Source: Hydrogenophaga sp. (GTDB lineage Bacteria; Pseudomonadota; Gammaproteobacteria; Burkholderiales; Burkholderiaceae_C). From it: DNA of 8,407 nucleotides. The notes beneath the pieces were generated by a model, which was not told the origin of the DNA, searched no databases, and worked only from the letters and a program-made list of their open reading frames with translations. Positions within the stretch are counted from its first letter, which is position 1. Each line of letters opens with the position of its first letter. The stretch lies in NCBI GenBank assembly GCA_021154985.1, contig JAJNQE010000155.1, positions 1-8,407 of the forward strand. Reading direction: 5' to 3'. Positions 6,154 through 8,407 of the stretch are shown piece by piece. The position numbers and the translations under genes are program-made.

Positions 6154-7062
6154 ATGGACAGACTGGCCGCGATGCAGGCGTTTGTGCGCGTGGTGGAAGC
6201 GGGCAGTTTTTCTGCGGTGGCGCGGTCCCTGGGAAGCACGCAGAGCGCAGTGAGCAAACAGGTGGCCAGCCTTGAGGCGCATCTGGGCATGAAGCTGCTG
6301 TCGCGCACCACGCGCGCGCTGTCGTTGACCGACGAGGGACAGGCCTATTTCGAAACCTGCGCGCGCGTGGTTCAGGAGCTGGAGGACGCCGAGATGGCTC
6401 TGCGCGCTGGCGAGGGTGAGGTGCTCGGGCGGCTCAGAGTGGGTGCGAGCGTGGGATTTGGGCGGCAGGTGCTCTTCGCCTTGGTTCGGGATTTCATGGC
6501 GAAACACCCTGCCTTGCAGGTCGATCTGCAATTGAACGATGGTTTCGTCGATGTGGTGAGCGAGGGACTTGATGTGGCCGTCCGCATTGGCGAGCTGGTG
6601 GACAGCAGCATGCTGGCCCAGCGGGTGGGCACCACGCAGCGCGCTGTGGTGGCCAGCCGAGCTTTGGCCGCTCAACTGGCCACCGAACAGCGCCTGCCCA
6701 CCCAACCAGCCGATCTGGTCCAGCACAACTGCATCGTGTACACCGGGCTTGCGACCCGCAACCATTGGGTGTTTGATGCCACGGCGAATCACCCGGCGGT
6801 CACGGTGGCGGTTCAGGGGCGAATGGCCAGCAACAGCAGCGAGGTGGTGCGCGAGGCGGTCTTGGCCAGTCTTGGCCTGGGCTTTTCTCCGACGTGGTTG
6901 TTTGGTCCGGAACTGCGCAGTGGCGAAGTGGTGCGCCTCCTGCCTCATTACTCGCCTCATCCGCTGCCAATCCACGCGGTTTATTCACCTTCCCGCAGAC
7001 ATTCGGCCAAGGTGGCCATCTTCATTCAACACATCCGGCAGGGGCTCATGAACCTGCCATAG
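6154..7062 (+). CDS. LysR-family transcriptional regulator
   Basis: This gene encodes 302 residues with the standard LysR layout. The winged helix-turn-helix spans about 1-60, with the core GSFSAVARSLGSTQSAVSKQVASLE at 17-41, followed by RTTRALSLTDEGQAYFETC (51-69) and the linker helix. The substrate-binding domain runs from about 91 to 298, opening with LGRLRVGASVGFGRQVL and containing the periplasmic-binding-like strand LDVAVRIGEL (139-148). Length and ends match the family. The ATG is preceded by AGGGGG (6143-6148) at 5-bp spacing. It resembles the subgroup that controls adjacent divergent enzyme or transporter genes, so the ahpD-like/eamA/peroxiredoxin trio is its likely target. Cys69 and Cys193 are present, but there is no evidence that they are redox sensors. 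The inducer is unknown. It converges with the cupin gene, 29 bp separating the stop codons. Confidence 0.9.
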   Translation: MDRLAAMQAFVRVVEAGSFSAVARSLGSTQSAVSKQVASLEAHLGMKLLSRTTRALSLTDEGQAYFETCARVVQELEDAEMALRAGEGEVLGRLRVGASVGFGRQVLFALVRDFMAKHPALQVDLQLNDGFVDVVSEGLDVAVRIGELVDSSMLAQRVGTTQRAVVASRALAAQLATEQRLPTQPADLVQHNCIVYTGLATRNHWVFDATANHPAVTVAVQGRMASNSSEVVREAVLASLGLGFSPTWLFGPELRSGEVVRLLPHYSPHPLPIHAVYSPSRRHSAKVAIFIQHIRQGLMNLP

Positions 7063-7091
7063 GGACGCGTGCAGCACTTCTGGAATGCGTT

Positions 7092-7466
7092 TTATCGGTC
7101 AGCAATGCGCTCAACAGCAACAGGCTCAAACCCGGATTCCGCAGGAGAAACCACGGAGACGAATCGGAGTGCCGTTGAGCCCGTGTTGAGTGCCCCGTGA
7201 ATGGCACCTCGTGTGGCTACGGCCACGACGCCAGGGCGCAGTGGCAGGAAATGACCCGATTGATCGGGAAAGTATCGACCTTCTCCAGCGAGCACGATCC
7301 ATGTGTCCTGGCCGCTGGGGTGGGCATGCAGCTCAATGTATTGGCCTGGCTCGACATGCCAGCAAACGACTGCAGAGTCTGATGATTCAGTGATGACGAC
7401 TCGGGGCGGGACCTCTTCACCAGCTTGGAAAAAGAGAGCCGAATCGAAGACACGGTCTTGGTGCAT
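7092..7466 (-). CDS. Small single-domain cupin protein
   Basis: This gene encodes a 124-residue protein that is one conserved beta-barrel cupin domain. The first motif is PGQYIELHAHPSGQDTWIVLAG (40-61), giving metal-ligand histidines 47 and 49. The usual following Glu is replaced by Gln53 or Asp54. The second motif ends RGAIHGALN (86-94), giving His90 and Asn94, but lacks the usual proline before it. Single-domain cupins have many roles (metal-dependent isomerases, dioxygenases, small-molecule binding), so no reaction is assigned. The start at 7466 is well supported by AGGAG (7477-7473) at 6-bp spacing; the frame continues 20 codons upstream without a better site. Its 3' end faces lysR and its 5' end diverges from the right yghU copy. 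Confidence 0.82.
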   Translation of the reverse strand: MHQDRVFDSALFFQAGEEVPPRVVITESSDSAVVCWHVEPGQYIELHAHPSGQDTWIVLAGEGRYFPDQSGHFLPLRPGVVAVATRGAIHGALNTGSTALRFVSVVSPAESGFEPVAVERIADR

Positions 7467-7535
7467 GTGCTTCTCCTGTTGATATTGCATTCCTCTCGAA
7501 GCAAGCCTCGGGCCGACTCTAGGCATCTATGAGGG

Positions 7536-7564
7536 CCTGTAATTGGATGACCGCGATGTGACAA
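7536..7564 (-). promoter_or_regulatory. Weak candidate promoter for the cupin gene
   Basis: On the minus strand TTGTCA (five of six matches to the -35 consensus) is followed after 17 bp by TACAGG, a poor -10. It would give a leader of about 60 nt before the cupin ATG. The call rests only on spacing and the -35 match. Confidence 0.25.
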
Positions 7565-7627
7565 GGACTGCGAGCTCACCATTTTATCCCTAATTGCTGC
7601 ACTCCTCGCGAAGTCGAACTCCAGAAT

Positions 7628-7696
7628 CCACGGGCCGTTCGTATGAGCGCCAAGATCCCAAAGGCCCGTGGGAATGGGCAAACACAGGTTGGCGCT
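7628..7696. repeat. Interlocking inverted repeats (pseudoknot-capable)
   Basis: CCACGGGCC (7628-7636) pairs perfectly with GGCCCGTGG (7663-7671). AGCGCCAA (7646-7653), inside that loop, pairs perfectly with TTGGCGCT (7689-7696) outside it. The 9-bp and 8-bp stems interlock as in an H-type pseudoknot. The element lies just upstream of the right yghU repeat arm and is absent from the left copy's flank. Confidence 0.5.
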
Positions 7697-8407
7697 ACAG
7701 CGGGCATTTCGGGTGCAGCGCGCGGCTTCACACCGCTTTCCCGTAACATGAAGTCTCAACCTGTACATCGCTTCGTGTCCGTCTTCCCAGACACCTGAGC
7801 AACCCCGCCCATGACCACCCCAACTGATTACGTACCACCCGCTGTCTGGACCTGGAACGCACCCAACGGCGGCCAGTTCGCAAGCATCAACCGCCCGACT
7901 TCCGGTGCCACCCACGACCAAGAACTTCCAGTCGGCCAACACCCGCTGCAGCTGTACTCGCTGGCCACGCCGAACGGTGTGAAGGTGACCGTGATGCTCG
8001 AAGAGTTGTTGGCAATGGGCCACCGCGGCGCTGAATACGACGCCTGGCTGATCCGCATCTCCGATGGCGACCAATTCGGCTCAGGCTTTGTGGCCGTCAA
8101 CCCCAACTCGAAAATCCCGGCGCTGCTCGACCGCAGCGCAGCGGTGCCGCAGCGTGTGTTCGAGTCGGGGAACATCCTGCTGTACCTGGCGACCAAATTC
8201 AATGCGCTGCTGCCCGCAGATCCAGCTGCACGCACCGAAGCACTGTCATGGCTTTTCTGGCAGATGGGCAGTGCCCCTTACCTCGGCGGCGGCTTCGGCC
8301 ATTTTTACGCCTACGCGCCGGCCAAGTTTGAGTACCCGATCGACCGCTTCACCATGGAAACCAAGCGCCAGCTCGACGTCCTTGACCGCCGCTTGGCGCA
8401 ATGCCGC
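7694..8407. repeat. Right arm of large inverted repeat (yghU and upstream region)
   Basis: This arm matches the reverse complement of 184-897 without gaps. The coding part differs at 29 of 597 bases. The 103 bases before the ATG differ at 12, five of them clustered in eight bases (7753-7760). The arm runs off the window. Confidence 0.9.
7811..8407 (+). CDS. yghU: YghU-family glutathione S-transferase, right copy, 3' end cut by window
   Basis: This second copy gives 199 codons before the window ends, so roughly 90 C-terminal residues are missing. Compared with the left copy it differs only at residues 5 (Thr for Ile), 31 (Ser for Ala), 38 (Glu for Asp), 85 (Asp for Glu) and 136 (Ala for Glu). 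All motif residues are kept: Thr53-Pro54-Asn55, the NSKIPAL cis-proline region, FESGNILLYLA, and GGGFGHFY. About 24 of the 29 base differences are silent, the pattern expected if both copies have been under selection as working enzymes. The role is presumably glutathione-dependent disulfide or peroxide reduction in the cytoplasm, as known for Nu-class enzymes. It reads outward from the window and diverges from the cupin gene. Its proximal promoter region is shared with the left copy, but the DNA further upstream is not. Confidence 0.93.
   Translation, partial: MTTPTDYVPPAVWTWNAPNGGQFASINRPTSGATHDQELPVGQHPLQLYSLATPNGVKVTVMLEELLAMGHRGAEYDAWLIRISDGDQFGSGFVAVNPNSKIPALLDRSAAVPQRVFESGNILLYLATKFNALLPADPAARTEALSWLFWQMGSAPYLGGGFGHFYAYAPAKFEYPIDRFTMETKRQLDVLDRRLAQCR

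Larger units (their letters stand above)
7467..7810. other. Divergent gap between cupin and right yghU
   Basis: This 344-bp region is non-coding as far as I can see. It must contain both divergent promoters. Positions 7694-7810 are the right arm of the inverted repeat. Positions 7628-7696 hold interlocking inverted repeats, listed separately. A weak cupin promoter candidate on the minus strand is TTGTCA (7564-7559), 17 bp, TACAGG (7541-7536). Confidence 0.6.

Noticed and set aside
6118..6975. 285-codon minus-strand frame antisense to lysR
   Set aside because: The lysR product is a full, typical family member, while the antisense frame is His/Gln/Arg-rich with no recognisable motif.
7063..7096. 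ACGC/GCGT stem followed by TTTT between lysR and the cupin gene as a terminator
   Set aside because: The stem is only four base pairs with a 16-base loop and overlaps the cupin stop codon, so it is too weak to support.
7628..7696. Integron attC-like recombination site
   Set aside because: The inverted repeats lack the RYYYAAC/GTTRRRY core boxes and no integrase or cassette array is present.
7217..8074. 285-codon minus-strand frame over the cupin and right yghU
   Set aside because: It is antisense to yghU and runs out of frame through the cupin gene, so it is a shadow. Its similarity to plus-strand frames on the left merely reflects the inverted repeat.

Overview
The window is GC-rich, densely coded DNA that looks like a chromosomal accessory region of a betaproteobacterium, most likely Burkholderiales/Comamonadaceae. 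This rests on protein style and base composition only. No rRNA, tRNA, CRISPR array or recognisable transposase was seen.

Layout. Both ends hold a truncated copy of the same gene, a YghU-type (Nu-class) glutathione S-transferase. The left copy (780 to 1, minus) and right copy (from 7811, plus) point outward, so the window is framed by large inverted repeats. The alignable part is about 714 bp per arm. Over the 597 comparable coding bases I count 29 mismatches (about 95% identity), with 5 amino-acid changes in 199 residues. Inside the left arm lies a minus-strand pair: nemA (Old Yellow Enzyme-family reductase, 2855-1761) followed after 26 bp by nemR (TetR repressor, 1734-1129). A 5-bp-arm palindrome fills the spacer of the likely nemA promoter. 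Next is about 870 bp of gene-poor DNA (2856-3726) with one doubtful 74-codon reading frame and several hairpins.

The second module is a minus-strand, probably co-transcribed trio: an AhpD/carboxymuconolactone decarboxylase-like peroxidase (6017-5484), an EamA/DMT transporter (5440-4433) and a CPYC-motif peroxiredoxin-like protein (4395-3727). A LysR-type regulator (6154-7062, plus) diverges from it across a 136-bp region that carries a T-N11-A palindrome. A small cupin gene (7466-7092, minus) converges on lysR and diverges from the right yghU copy. The DNA between cupin and yghU holds two interlocking inverted repeats.

Together the genes suggest a thiol-, electrophile- and peroxide-stress island. 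It contains glutathione-dependent reductases, a flavin ene-reductase under an electrophile- or chlorine-sensing repressor, a CxxC peroxidase and a CxxC thioredoxin-fold protein with an exporter, and a cupin. No wholly new system is evident. The most interesting signals are the inverted yghU duplication, the NemR sensor variant (Cys106 kept, Lys175 replaced by Arg) with its operator, the LysR-linked trio, and unexplained structured DNA in the gaps.
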